The translations under genes and the position numbers were made by a program. 5,570 bases of DNA. Source: Lentisphaeria bacterium UBA1784. GTDB taxonomy: Bacteria > Verrucomicrobiota > Lentisphaeria > Victivallales > Victivallaceae. How positions within the stretch are numbered: the stretch's first letter is position 1; the number at the start of each line of letters is the position of its first letter. Below, in pieces: positions 1 to 5,273 of the stretch. The notes under the pieces are model-generated. The model was not told where the DNA came from. It saw only the letters and a list, made by a program, of their open reading frames with translations, and did no database searches. The DNA is taken from assembly GCA_002315455.1 (NCBI GenBank), contig DCGG01000108.1, positions 6,987-12,556 on the forward strand. Reading direction: 5' to 3'.

Positions 1-1
1 T

Positions 2-46
2 CGCGCGTTGCGGACTTTCCTCAAAAGCCGCAAGCCGCCGGAATGA
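2..46 (+). CDS. Possible 3' end of an upstream plus-strand gene (partial)
   Basis: The reading frame starting at base 2 encodes RALRTFLKSRKPPE and ends at TGA 44-46. Most of its codons end in G or C, as in the confirmed genes of this window, and the basic, proline-containing tail is a plausible C-terminus. A plus-strand intrinsic terminator about 40 bp downstream (86-110) supports a plus-strand gene ending here. The competing frame from base 1 ends at TAG 52-54 and has a less typical third-base pattern. Fourteen codons are too few to identify a product, so the existence of a gene is inferred mainly from the terminator. Confidence 0.25.
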   Translation, partial: RALRTFLKSRKPPE

Positions 47-85
47 ATTTTTAGAGGTGCCCTTAAGCGCAAAGCGGAAAATGCA

Positions 86-110
86 GGGGGCTTCACGTCC
101 CCCCTTTTTT
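86..110 (+). terminator. Rho-independent terminator, plus orientation
   Basis: Five G (86-90), an 8-nt loop (91-98), six C (99-104) and six T (105-110) make a classic intrinsic terminator for transcription from the left. Its T-run overlaps the mntP stop codon (109-111, minus strand). Read on the minus strand the same G/C stem follows the mntP stop directly, but the tail after the stem is TGCATTTT, so it would be a weaker terminator for the argF-mntP transcript. It may serve both convergent units. Confidence 0.65.
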
Positions 111-699
111 ACAGTTCCAGCAGGTCCGAGAGAAGAATCTTGACGCCAATGAGGACAATGGCGGTCCCCCCGATGATCTGCATGGTGCGCTCCCGGGCGA
201 GACCGCCGAGATGAGCGCCGCAGAACACGCCGCACGCCGAAATGATCCCTGTGGCCGCACCCATGGCCAGGGCCGGAACAAGGACCGGATCCCCCGCGAA
301 GCAGATCCCCGCTCCCACCGCCAGCGCATCCAGACTGGTGGCCACGGCAGGGACCAGCAGCGCCAGGGGAGCGAAGAAGTCCGATGAGGAAGGGGCTTCT
401 TTGACGCAGTTGCCGGACTCCTCCCCCCGGATCCCCTCCCAGACCATCTTGCCGCCCACCAATCCCAACAGGACGAAAGCAGCCCAATGATCCACGGCCC
501 GCAGAGGTTCCCGCAGAAATACGGCGCCCGCAAAACCGATGAGCGGCATCAGAAACTGAAATCCGCCGAAAAAAAGGGCGGCATTGAACGCATTGCGCCA
601 CTGCCGCTTCTTCCCGGAGACCAATCCGCCGCTGACCGAAACCGCAAGGGCATCCAGCGAAACGCTGACCGCAATGATCAGGATCTCCCAAAGATTCAT
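109..699 (-). CDS. mntP: Manganese efflux pump MntP (DUF204 family)
   Basis: Encodes a 196-residue, highly hydrophobic inner-membrane protein, the usual size for MntP, which exports Mn2+ from the cytoplasm. The family's internal duplication is plain: the SLDALAV motif appears at about residues 14-20 (Asp16) and again at 122-128 (Asp124). These acidic residues in TM1 and TM4 are associated with metal transport in the family. Other family features are FGGFQFLMPLIG (44-55), the DHWAAFVLLGLVGGKM stretch (70-85) and a glycine-rich C-terminal helix (about 177-191). Six membrane segments are expected, with a hydrophilic loop at about 88-107 between the halves. The start lies 4 bp after the argF stop. 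A GGGGAAG Shine-Dalgarno (707-713) sits inside the last argF codons, 7 nt from the ATG, so the gene is almost certainly co-transcribed and perhaps coupled to argF. There is no room for its own yybP-ykoY Mn riboswitch. A different cation specificity cannot be excluded. Confidence 0.9.
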   Translation of the reverse strand: MNLWEILIIAVSVSLDALAVSVSGGLVSGKKRQWRNAFNAALFFGGFQFLMPLIGFAGAVFLREPLRAVDHWAAFVLLGLVGGKMVWEGIRGEESGNCVKEAPSSSDFFAPLALLVPAVATSLDALAVGAGICFAGDPVLVPALAMGAATGIISACGVFCGAHLGGLARERTMQIIGGTAIVLIGVKILLSDLLEL

Positions 700-703
700 G
701 AAA

Positions 704-1600
704 TCACTTCCCCATGAGCAGAGCCATCACGGCCTTCTGCACGTGGAGCCGGTTCTCCGCCTCGTCAAAGACGATGGATGCCTTGGAATCCATGACGTCC
801 GCAGAGACCTCCTCGCCGCGGTGAGCAGGCAGGCAGTGCAGGAATTTGGCGTTGGACTTGCCGAGGGAGAAAATCTTCTGATTGATCTGGTAGGGCCGGA
901 AGATCTGCATACGCCGTTCCCGGTCCTCCTCGCATCCCATGCTGACCCACACGTCGGTGTAGAAGTAATCCACGTCCTTTGCGGCCGCTTCGGGATCCTT
1001 TTCCCAGCGGACGTTGGAAGCGCCACCGGCCAGTTCCAGATTGGGCCGCTCCGGAGAGGCGATGGCAAGCTGCATCCCGGTGAGTTTGGCCGCAAGGATC
1101 AGGGAGTTTGCCATGTTGCTCCGGCCGTCTCCGTAGAAGGCGATGCCGATGGAACCATCGACCTTGCCGCTGTATTCCTTGATGGTCAGCATGTCCGCCA
1201 GCAGCTGGCAGGGATGGAAATCATCGGTCAGCGCATTGATGACGGGAATGGTCGCCACCCGCGCCAGTTCCTCCACGCCGGCGTGAGAGAAGGTCCGGAT
1301 GACGATGCCGTGCAGATAACGGCTCAACACGTTGGCGGTGTCGGCGACGGTCTCGCCCCGGCCCACCTGCATCTTGGACTGGTCCAGATAGAGGGGATTG
1401 CCGCCGAGTTCGCTGACGCCTACCTCGAAAGAGACCCTGGTCCGGGTGGAGGACTTGGCGAAAATGAGACCGATGCTCTTTCCGGCGAGGGGCTTGAAAT
1501 CGGAAGTATTGCGCTCGCGCTTGAGTTTGGCGGCCAACTCGAAGATCTGTTCCAGTTCATCCCGGGTGATGTCCCGGAGTGTCAGTAAATCTTTTTTCAT
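704..1600 (-). CDS. argF: Ornithine carbamoyltransferase
   Basis: A 298-residue cytosolic enzyme that condenses carbamoyl phosphate with ornithine to give citrulline in arginine synthesis. Visible hallmarks in order are: carbamoyl-phosphate site STRTR (51-55); Arg102 in IRTF; HPCQ (129-132), the HPxQ motif; a GDGRSNMANS loop (157-166) resembling the GDARNNM form of E. coli OTC; ornithine-binding DVWVSMG (216-222); and HCLP (255-258), with Cys256 as the ornithine-side cysteine, followed by RGEEV. SMG together with HCLP favours OTC over aspartate or putrescine carbamoyltransferase. The start is set by a near-perfect AAGGAGG (1606-1612) five nt before the ATG. The protein is somewhat shorter than many OTCs (about 305-335), mainly because the segment between ASPE (181-184) and EKDPEAA (200-206) is compact. 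It is the first gene of a unit with mntP. Biosynthetic rather than catabolic (ArcB) use is inferred, since no arcA or arcC is visible. Confidence 0.95.
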   Translation of the reverse strand: MKKDLLTLRDITRDELEQIFELAAKLKRERNTSDFKPLAGKSIGLIFAKSSTRTRVSFEVGVSELGGNPLYLDQSKMQVGRGETVADTANVLSRYLHGIVIRTFSHAGVEELARVATIPVINALTDDFHPCQLLADMLTIKEYSGKVDGSIGIAFYGDGRSNMANSLILAAKLTGMQLAIASPERPNLELAGGASNVRWEKDPEAAAKDVDYFYTDVWVSMGCEEDRERRMQIFRPYQINQKIFSLGKSNAKFLHCLPAHRGEEVSADVMDSKASIVFDEAENRLHVQKAVMALLMGK

Positions 1601-1648
1601 GATTTCCTCCTTGATCCGCGCTTTTCCGCAAAGCCGGACTGTTTGAAA

Positions 1649-1663
1649 CCGCCGTTTCGGCGG
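1649..1663 (-). promoter_or_regulatory. GC-rich hairpin in the argF leader
   Basis: CCGCCG-AAA-CGGCGG is a perfect 6-bp inverted repeat with a 3-nt loop, 49 bp before the argF ATG and 6 bp after the stop of the 15-codon ORF. On the minus strand it is followed by TTTCAAAC, too poor a T-run for a strong terminator. It could be a weak terminator or attenuator, or an mRNA-stabilising 5' hairpin of the argF transcript. The structure is directly visible; its function is inferred. Confidence 0.4.
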
Positions 1664-1669
1664 GATTGG

Positions 1670-1717
1670 TCAAAAAGAAATAGTTGAAATATAATATACA
1701 CTATCTTCATTCAGCAT
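1670..1717 (-). CDS. Candidate 15-codon small ORF / leader peptide upstream of argF
   Basis: An ATG at 1717 is preceded at 6 nt by a strong Shine-Dalgarno, AAGGAG (1724-1729). It opens a short frame, MLNEDSVYYISTISF, ending at TGA (1670-1672). A GC hairpin (1649-1663) and then argF follow. The arrangement resembles a leader peptide, but the peptide contains no arginine, so classical arginine attenuation is not supported; two adjacent tyrosines are its only notable run. The stretch is AT-rich compared with the surrounding genes. The same bases can be read as a sigma70 promoter (1693-1721). If that promoter is the real one, its transcript starts inside or after this ORF and the ORF would not be translated from it. 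No recognised product. Confidence 0.25.
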   Translation of the reverse strand: MLNEDSVYYISTISF

Positions 1718-1721
1718 GCAA
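1693..1721 (-). promoter_or_regulatory. Candidate sigma70 promoter for argF-mntP
   Basis: On the minus strand TTGCAT (1716-1721) is followed after exactly 17 nt by TATATT (1693-1698), in the most AT-rich part of the intergenic region and downstream of the secretin operon terminator. A start site near 1686 would give argF a leader of about 85 nt containing the GC hairpin. A TGAAT half-site lies in the spacer, but no convincing full ArgR box (TGAAT-N4-ATTCA) is seen. Confidence 0.5.
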
Positions 1722-1750
1722 ATCTCCTTCCCGTTTTCTTCCGTAATATT

Positions 1751-1772
1751 GATAAAAGGACCGGCACGGTCC
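1751..1772 (-). terminator. Rho-independent terminator of the secretin-like operon
   Basis: On the minus strand GGACCG (1767-1772), loop TGC and CGGTCC (1758-1763) form a perfect 6-bp stem followed by TTTTAT. It lies about 70 bp after the TAA of the second secretin-like gene and before the argF control elements, so it separates the two same-strand units. The stem may be extended by G-U wobble pairs. Confidence 0.75.
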
Positions 1773-1841
1773 CTCCGCCTGCGGCAAAGAGGTCGTGCAG
1801 GTTCTCGTCCGCCGGGAGTGCCGGACTCGGGGGACTTCCGC

Positions 1842-3518
1842 TTACCGGGTATGGCGTTCTCCTTGCGCGGCGGCGGGCTGTTCGGGAGGAGCATCCCAGA
1901 TGCACCGCGCCAGCACAAAGACCCGGGAACGCTTGACACTGGTGGATTTGCTGGAGAAAAGGTACTCCAGATAGGGAATGTCCATGAGGTACGGAACCCC
2001 GGTCTTGGAGACCACCGTCTCCTCTTTGGTGAGGCCGCCGATGACGAAGTTCTCCTTGCCGAAGGGCAGACTGACGTCCTGCTTCACCACGTTCCCCTTG
2101 GAGATGCGGGGCGTGCCGTTGGAGGCGAACCCCAGCAGGCTCGTATTGGAGAGCGTCACCGTGAACCGGCACTCCCGGGTCCCCACCACAGCCTGCTCCA
2201 CAGTCATGGAGAAGCCGTACCCGGAACTCCTGGTGATGACCTGCTGATTGCCCTTGCCCACCGGAAGATCGTCCTCGGGGATCAGCCGCTGAATAATCGC
2301 AGACAGCAGTTCGTAGGGGCCCACGCCCATGTCGGGATCCGTTTTCGCCCCCTTCACCGGCTGGGACGCATCGGAATAAAAGAGCTGGGTGGTCCGGGAA
2401 AAACTGCCGCCCGTGTTGTTGCGGATCAGGAGTTCTCCGGAATGGAGTACTTTGGCCTTGCCCCGGGACTCCAGAAAATCAATGTAGCGGGTGTTCCACT
2501 TCGGGTTGAAGTTGTAGAAACTGGTCCGTTCCGAACCGTAATCCGGGGAGAAGTTCTGTGCGCCATAGACCGCGGACCAGTTGTTCCGGTAGCGTCCGCC
2601 GGCGGAGAAGAAGTCCGCGCCTTCGTTGTTCTTCCATGACTGGAAGTCGATGCCGATGCGGTCGTCGTTCTCCTCGGTGAGTTCATAGACGGTGATCTTC
2701 AGCCGCACCTGCGGGATGGGAACGTCGTACTTCGACAGCATGGCTCCGATGTTGTCGCAGGAGTAGTTGCTCACGTCGAAGATCAGCCAGTTCAGATCCG
2801 GATCGTAGGCCACGATGTCGGTTCCCTGCCACAATTCGGTGGTGTCGCTGACGTTCATGCCCATGTTCTGGATGAGAGGCATGAGGTTCCGGGCGGGGAC
2901 GAACTTCGGCATGTAGATGAACATCTGCGATCCGTAGTTCAACGCCCCCAGCGCCGGATCGTCCAGCATGGCCACGAGGGAATCGATTCCCATACCGTTG
3001 GGCTGGTCCGCAAAGCGGTACTCCTCGGCGCTGACCATGAGCAGTCCGGTGCCGTCCACGTACTTCAGGCACTCCACGGCGGTGTTGCTCCCCAGTTGCA
3101 CGGCGGGGGAGTATCCCGGCTGGGCAAGGGGCGAAGTCAACGCCGGAGCGCTGACCGTGGAGACCGCCGGATCGGTCTGATTGGAGGGATACTGCTGCTG
3201 GAGCGTGGCGTTTCCCACCCGCTTGGACTGGACCATCTGCCGCAGGTAGTCCCGGAACTCATAGGGGTCCACGTTCTTCAGGACGTAGGTGTGAGTCACC
3301 ACCCTCGGATCGTTGGTATCCCGGATGAAATGCACCGTGTCGGCCCCCTCCTTCACCTGCACCACCAGCCGCGCTTCCACCCGGCTGCTGTCGTAACCGC
3401 CGGTGATCCCGAAGTTGGAATCCCGGGGCACACCGGGGACCTCCGCCGCGCCGGCGGTTTGCAGGATGCCCGGCAGAAGAAGCCCCCATAAAACAAACCG
3501 TTTCACAGAACTCTTCAT
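1842..3518 (-). CDS. Secretin-family (type II/III secretion GspD-like) protein, second of a tandem pair
   Basis: 558 residues from the ATG at 3518. An Arg/Lys n-region (MKSSVKR) and hydrophobic core (8-19), with likely cleavage near AGAA (22-25), make a Sec signal peptide without a lipobox. Secretin-like N domains appear at about 61-97 (TVHF, then TYVLK) and 148-268, separated by a Gln/Pro/Ser/Thr-rich, probably disordered linker (about 105-142). The secretin beta-domain begins at QVRLKITVYEL (270-280). It continues through YIDFLESRGKAKVLHSGELL (345-364), the analogue of the ALxxxGKAKVLSxPxL segment. It ends with LPFGKENFVIGGLTKEE (484-500) and VPYLMDIPYLEYLFSS (508-523). These last motifs are typical of GspD/PilQ-type secretins, which multimerise into outer-membrane channels. 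Its start overlaps the preceding stop as ATGA, with AAAGGGGG 5 nt before the ATG. The frame runs open back to 3791, but that extension lacks secretin features and overlaps the upstream gene. Terminator at 1751-1772. Substrate unknown. Confidence 0.8.
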   Translation of the reverse strand: MKSSVKRFVLWGLLLPGILQTAGAAEVPGVPRDSNFGITGGYDSSRVEARLVVQVKEGADTVHFIRDTNDPRVVTHTYVLKNVDPYEFRDYLRQMVQSKRVGNATLQQQYPSNQTDPAVSTVSAPALTSPLAQPGYSPAVQLGSNTAVECLKYVDGTGLLMVSAEEYRFADQPNGMGIDSLVAMLDDPALGALNYGSQMFIYMPKFVPARNLMPLIQNMGMNVSDTTELWQGTDIVAYDPDLNWLIFDVSNYSCDNIGAMLSKYDVPIPQVRLKITVYELTEENDDRIGIDFQSWKNNEGADFFSAGGRYRNNWSAVYGAQNFSPDYGSERTSFYNFNPKWNTRYIDFLESRGKAKVLHSGELLIRNNTGGSFSRTTQLFYSDASQPVKGAKTDPDMGVGPYELLSAIIQRLIPEDDLPVGKGNQQVITRSSGYGFSMTVEQAVVGTRECRFTVTLSNTSLLGFASNGTPRISKGNVVKQDVSLPFGKENFVIGGLTKEETVVSKTGVPYLMDIPYLEYLFSSKSTSVKRSRVFVLARCIWDAPPEQPAAAQGERHTR

Positions 3519-5032
3519 CTTGTCCCCCTTTCCGAAGCGATGGGAAGCGCAATCTTTTTCAGCATCCCGGCGTCGAGGTCCTCCGGGAGTTCGGCGCGGT
3601 GCAGCCGGGGCGTCACAGTAACGTAGACCCGGGTACGTTCCACGCTGGTGGTCGTCGTGGAAAAGAGATACTTCAAAATGGGAATGCGGCAGAGCCACGG
3701 GACGCCGATGGTCTGTTCCAGTTCCACCTCCTTGTCCCAGCGCCCGAGGACCGTCTCCTTGCCAAGGGAAATCAGCACTTCGCCCTGACAACTGCCCACC
3801 TCCAGCAGCTGGTTTCCGAACTGGTTGCGCTCCACCACCGTCGCATTCTGAAAGGTATACCCGAAAAAGACGGTCCCGGTGTAGCGGCCATAGTCCCCCG
3901 GAGCGTAGTTATCCACCGAAAAAGCTTCCGTCTTGGGGTATCCGTCCTGCGGTGCTCCGTAATGGATGTTCACGATGGGGGCCCTGATCTGACAGAAAAG
4001 CTGGTGGTATCCCTCCGGGAGTTCCGGAGAGGAACCCACCACGCTGGTCCAGTCGTTGTCGGACTTGATGATGTTCTGAAGTTCCGGGTCGAAGCTGATC
4101 TGATAGTTCAGGTTGTCGGAGTTGGAGACCGTCAGCGACGCGGAATTTCTGATCTCCGCCCTGCCGGACTGCTGCAGCATCCGGATGAAGCTGGCATCGA
4201 ACTGGGGCGCGAAGAAGAATCCGCCCGCAGGTCCGGTGGCGGCAGTGATGGCGGCGCTCCCGGCGGAGGAGAGGTCGAAGCTGTGGAAGGCCGCCTGAAA
4301 AATGTTGAGTCCGGGGCCATTCTTCCACGCGAGGTACTCCAGACCGATGTCCCGGAGGGTACTCTCCCGGATCTCATAGACCGTGAAATCCAGCGTCACC
4401 TGCGGCGCAGGACGGTCCAGGTAGCCCAGAAACTGATAGACGTAGGCGGTGTTGGAACTGTTGTCTTTCCAGTAAATCTGGTTGCTGTTGGCGTCGTAGG
4501 CGTAGAGACTGCTCCACGGCCCTTCACCGATGATGGAGTTCACCAGCACCGAGACGATGTTTTCCCCGCTCCGGAACCGGGGCTGATAAACCGCCCGGGT
4601 GATGCCGGTGCCCTTCAGTATTTCACCGGGGACCTTGCCGTCGATGCGGATGGGGCGGTCCGCCTTGGCGATGAAATCGTCCACGCAGGGCATCATCTTC
4701 ACGGGACAGGTGACCGTCAGCATCTGGGCATTGGAGTTGCCGTACTCGATGTTGCCCACGCTGGAATTCATGTTGTAGCGCATGACGATCCCCATGACGA
4801 AGGGAGCAATGTCGTTGGCCTGCAGATACTTCAGATGGTAGATCTTGGAGACCATGTAGTCCTGGGCATCGTCCTGGACAAACCGGACCGTCTGCACCTC
4901 CTTCCCGCCATCGACAGGGATCAACGGAGGCGCTCCCATGAGCAGAAACGGCAGGGACAAAGCACCCGCCAGCAGCGTCAGGATCCGGCGGCGGCCGGAC
5001 GTTCCGGCACGGACGGCAAGTTTGGGCTCCAT
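3515..5032 (-). CDS. Secretin-family (type II/III secretion GspD-like) protein, first of a tandem pair
   Basis: 505 residues. RRR (14-16) followed by a hydrophobic stretch (17-34) is a Sec signal peptide; no lipobox cysteine is seen. Two N-domain-like alpha/beta modules follow: about 47-127 (TVRF, then IYHLKYLQANDIAPFVMGIV, matching the secretin N-domain LKY-xxA pattern) and about 146-209, ending FLGYLDRPAPQV. The beta-domain starts at QVTLDFTVYEIRE (211-223). It includes FIRMLQQSGRAEIRNSASLTV (282-302) and closes with VPWLCRIPILKYLF (444-457) and TRVYVTVTPRL (467-477), a classic secretin ending. A Gly/Ala/Ser-rich patch lies at 255-271. The start is supported by AAGGAGGA (5041-5048) 8 nt before the ATG; an out-of-frame ATG 5 nt upstream is ignored. 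It is the first gene of a two-gene operon with its own promoter (5131-5158) and leader hairpin. It is paralogous to the next gene. Role as an outer-membrane pore subunit is inferred from the family. Confidence 0.8.
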   Translation of the reverse strand: MEPKLAVRAGTSGRRRILTLLAGALSLPFLLMGAPPLIPVDGGKEVQTVRFVQDDAQDYMVSKIYHLKYLQANDIAPFVMGIVMRYNMNSSVGNIEYGNSNAQMLTVTCPVKMMPCVDDFIAKADRPIRIDGKVPGEILKGTGITRAVYQPRFRSGENIVSVLVNSIIGEGPWSSLYAYDANSNQIYWKDNSSNTAYVYQFLGYLDRPAPQVTLDFTVYEIRESTLRDIGLEYLAWKNGPGLNIFQAAFHSFDLSSAGSAAITAATGPAGGFFFAPQFDASFIRMLQQSGRAEIRNSASLTVSNSDNLNYQISFDPELQNIIKSDNDWTSVVGSSPELPEGYHQLFCQIRAPIVNIHYGAPQDGYPKTEAFSVDNYAPGDYGRYTGTVFFGYTFQNATVVERNQFGNQLLEVGSCQGEVLISLGKETVLGRWDKEVELEQTIGVPWLCRIPILKYLFSTTTTSVERTRVYVTVTPRLHRAELPEDLDAGMLKKIALPIASERGTR

Positions 5033-5054
5033 GGCATCACTCCTCCTTTTTTTC

Positions 5055-5077
5055 CGGAGACGCGGTGAAGCGCTCCG
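5055..5077 (-). promoter_or_regulatory. Strong leader hairpin just before the secretin operon RBS
   Basis: On the minus strand CGGAGCGC pairs with GCG-T-CTCCG: eight base pairs, one bulged T and a 6-nt loop. The stem ends about 7 nt before the AAGGAGGA ribosome site, the two being separated by an A-run. No T-run follows on either strand, so it is not an intrinsic terminator. It could stabilise the mRNA or expose or occlude the ribosome site. No known riboswitch class is recognised. Confidence 0.4.
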
Positions 5078-5130
5078 ACATCCCGGCGGAGGCGGCTCCT
5101 CTTCCGCCCCCGCTGTATCACAAGAGTTCC

Positions 5131-5158
5131 ATTAGAGTATCTTTTTTTGGAAAGTCAA
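5131..5158 (-). promoter_or_regulatory. Candidate sigma70 promoter of the secretin-like operon
   Basis: On the minus strand TTGACT (5153-5158, five of six consensus bases) is followed after 16 nt by TCTAAT (5131-5136, five of six). Expected initiation near 5124 gives a leader of about 90 nt carrying the hairpin at 5055-5077. An A7 tract lies in the spacer. Confidence 0.6.
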
Positions 5159-5169
5159 GGCGACTTCTG

Positions 5170-5198
5170 TTGAAAAAAAAGAATATCCGGTCTATATT
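5170..5198 (+). promoter_or_regulatory. Candidate sigma70 promoter of the SDR gene
   Basis: TTGAAA (5170-5175), a 17-nt spacer starting with a run of A, and TATATT (5193-5198) make a good housekeeping promoter. Initiation near 5205 gives a leader of about 70 nt. Its -35 box lies only 11 bp from the -35 box of the divergent secretin promoter. Confidence 0.65.
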
Positions 5199-5225
5199 AA
5201 GCCGGAACTGTGTGTTCTGCAGACC
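5187..5225. promoter_or_regulatory. Cluster of short inverted repeats at the SDR promoter; possible operators
   Basis: Three dyads are visible. CCGG (5187-5190) and CCGG (5202-5205) flank the -10 box. GAAC-TGTGT-GTTC (5205-5217) sits at the expected start site. GTTCTGCAGACC (5214-5225) is a 12-bp palindrome with one mismatched pair. They are placed where a repressor of a sugar-acid gene would act. None matches a regulator consensus I can name with certainty, and short dyads are common by chance. Confidence 0.25.
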
Positions 5226-5273
5226 AAAACATTTCAAAACGGGCAGCAGCCCAATGAAAAGAAAGGGAGCATC

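Noticed and set aside
584..1588. Long plus-strand open frame (334 codons) opposite argF
   Set aside because: It is antisense to a gene with every OTC motif, has no matching ribosome site and shows no recognisable protein features. High third-position GC removes antisense stop codons.
1666..1695. Plus-strand TTGGTC-N18-TATAAT promoter
   Set aside because: The -10 is perfect but arises from a near-palindromic AT stretch. It would only drive transcription antisense into the secretin genes, with no plus-strand gene to serve.
1670..1939. Longer version of the small ORF frame, reaching back into the second secretin gene
   Set aside because: The added part is Arg/Pro/Gly-rich, crosses the terminator hairpin and has no proper start context. 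Only the last 15 codons have a ribosome site.
1716..2639. 307-codon plus-strand open frame opposite the second secretin
   Set aside because: Antisense shadow; it begins in the intergenic region and crosses the terminator hairpin, with no recognisable features.
3595..3610. Possible internal hairpins and GC dyads within the secretin genes
   Set aside because: Short GC inverted repeats are expected by chance in coding DNA of this composition; none is followed by a T-run.
3519..3791. Upstream in-frame extension of the second secretin to an ATG at 3791
   Set aside because: The extension lies within the first secretin gene, is Arg/Pro-rich and would bury the signal peptide. The ATG at 3518 has a ribosome site and the ATGA coupling.
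3599..5068. 489-codon plus-strand open frame opposite the first secretin
   Set aside because: Antisense shadow in GC-rich DNA. Its translation is full of Gly/Asp/Val/His low-information sequence and lacks a signal or domain, while the minus strand has clear secretin motifs.
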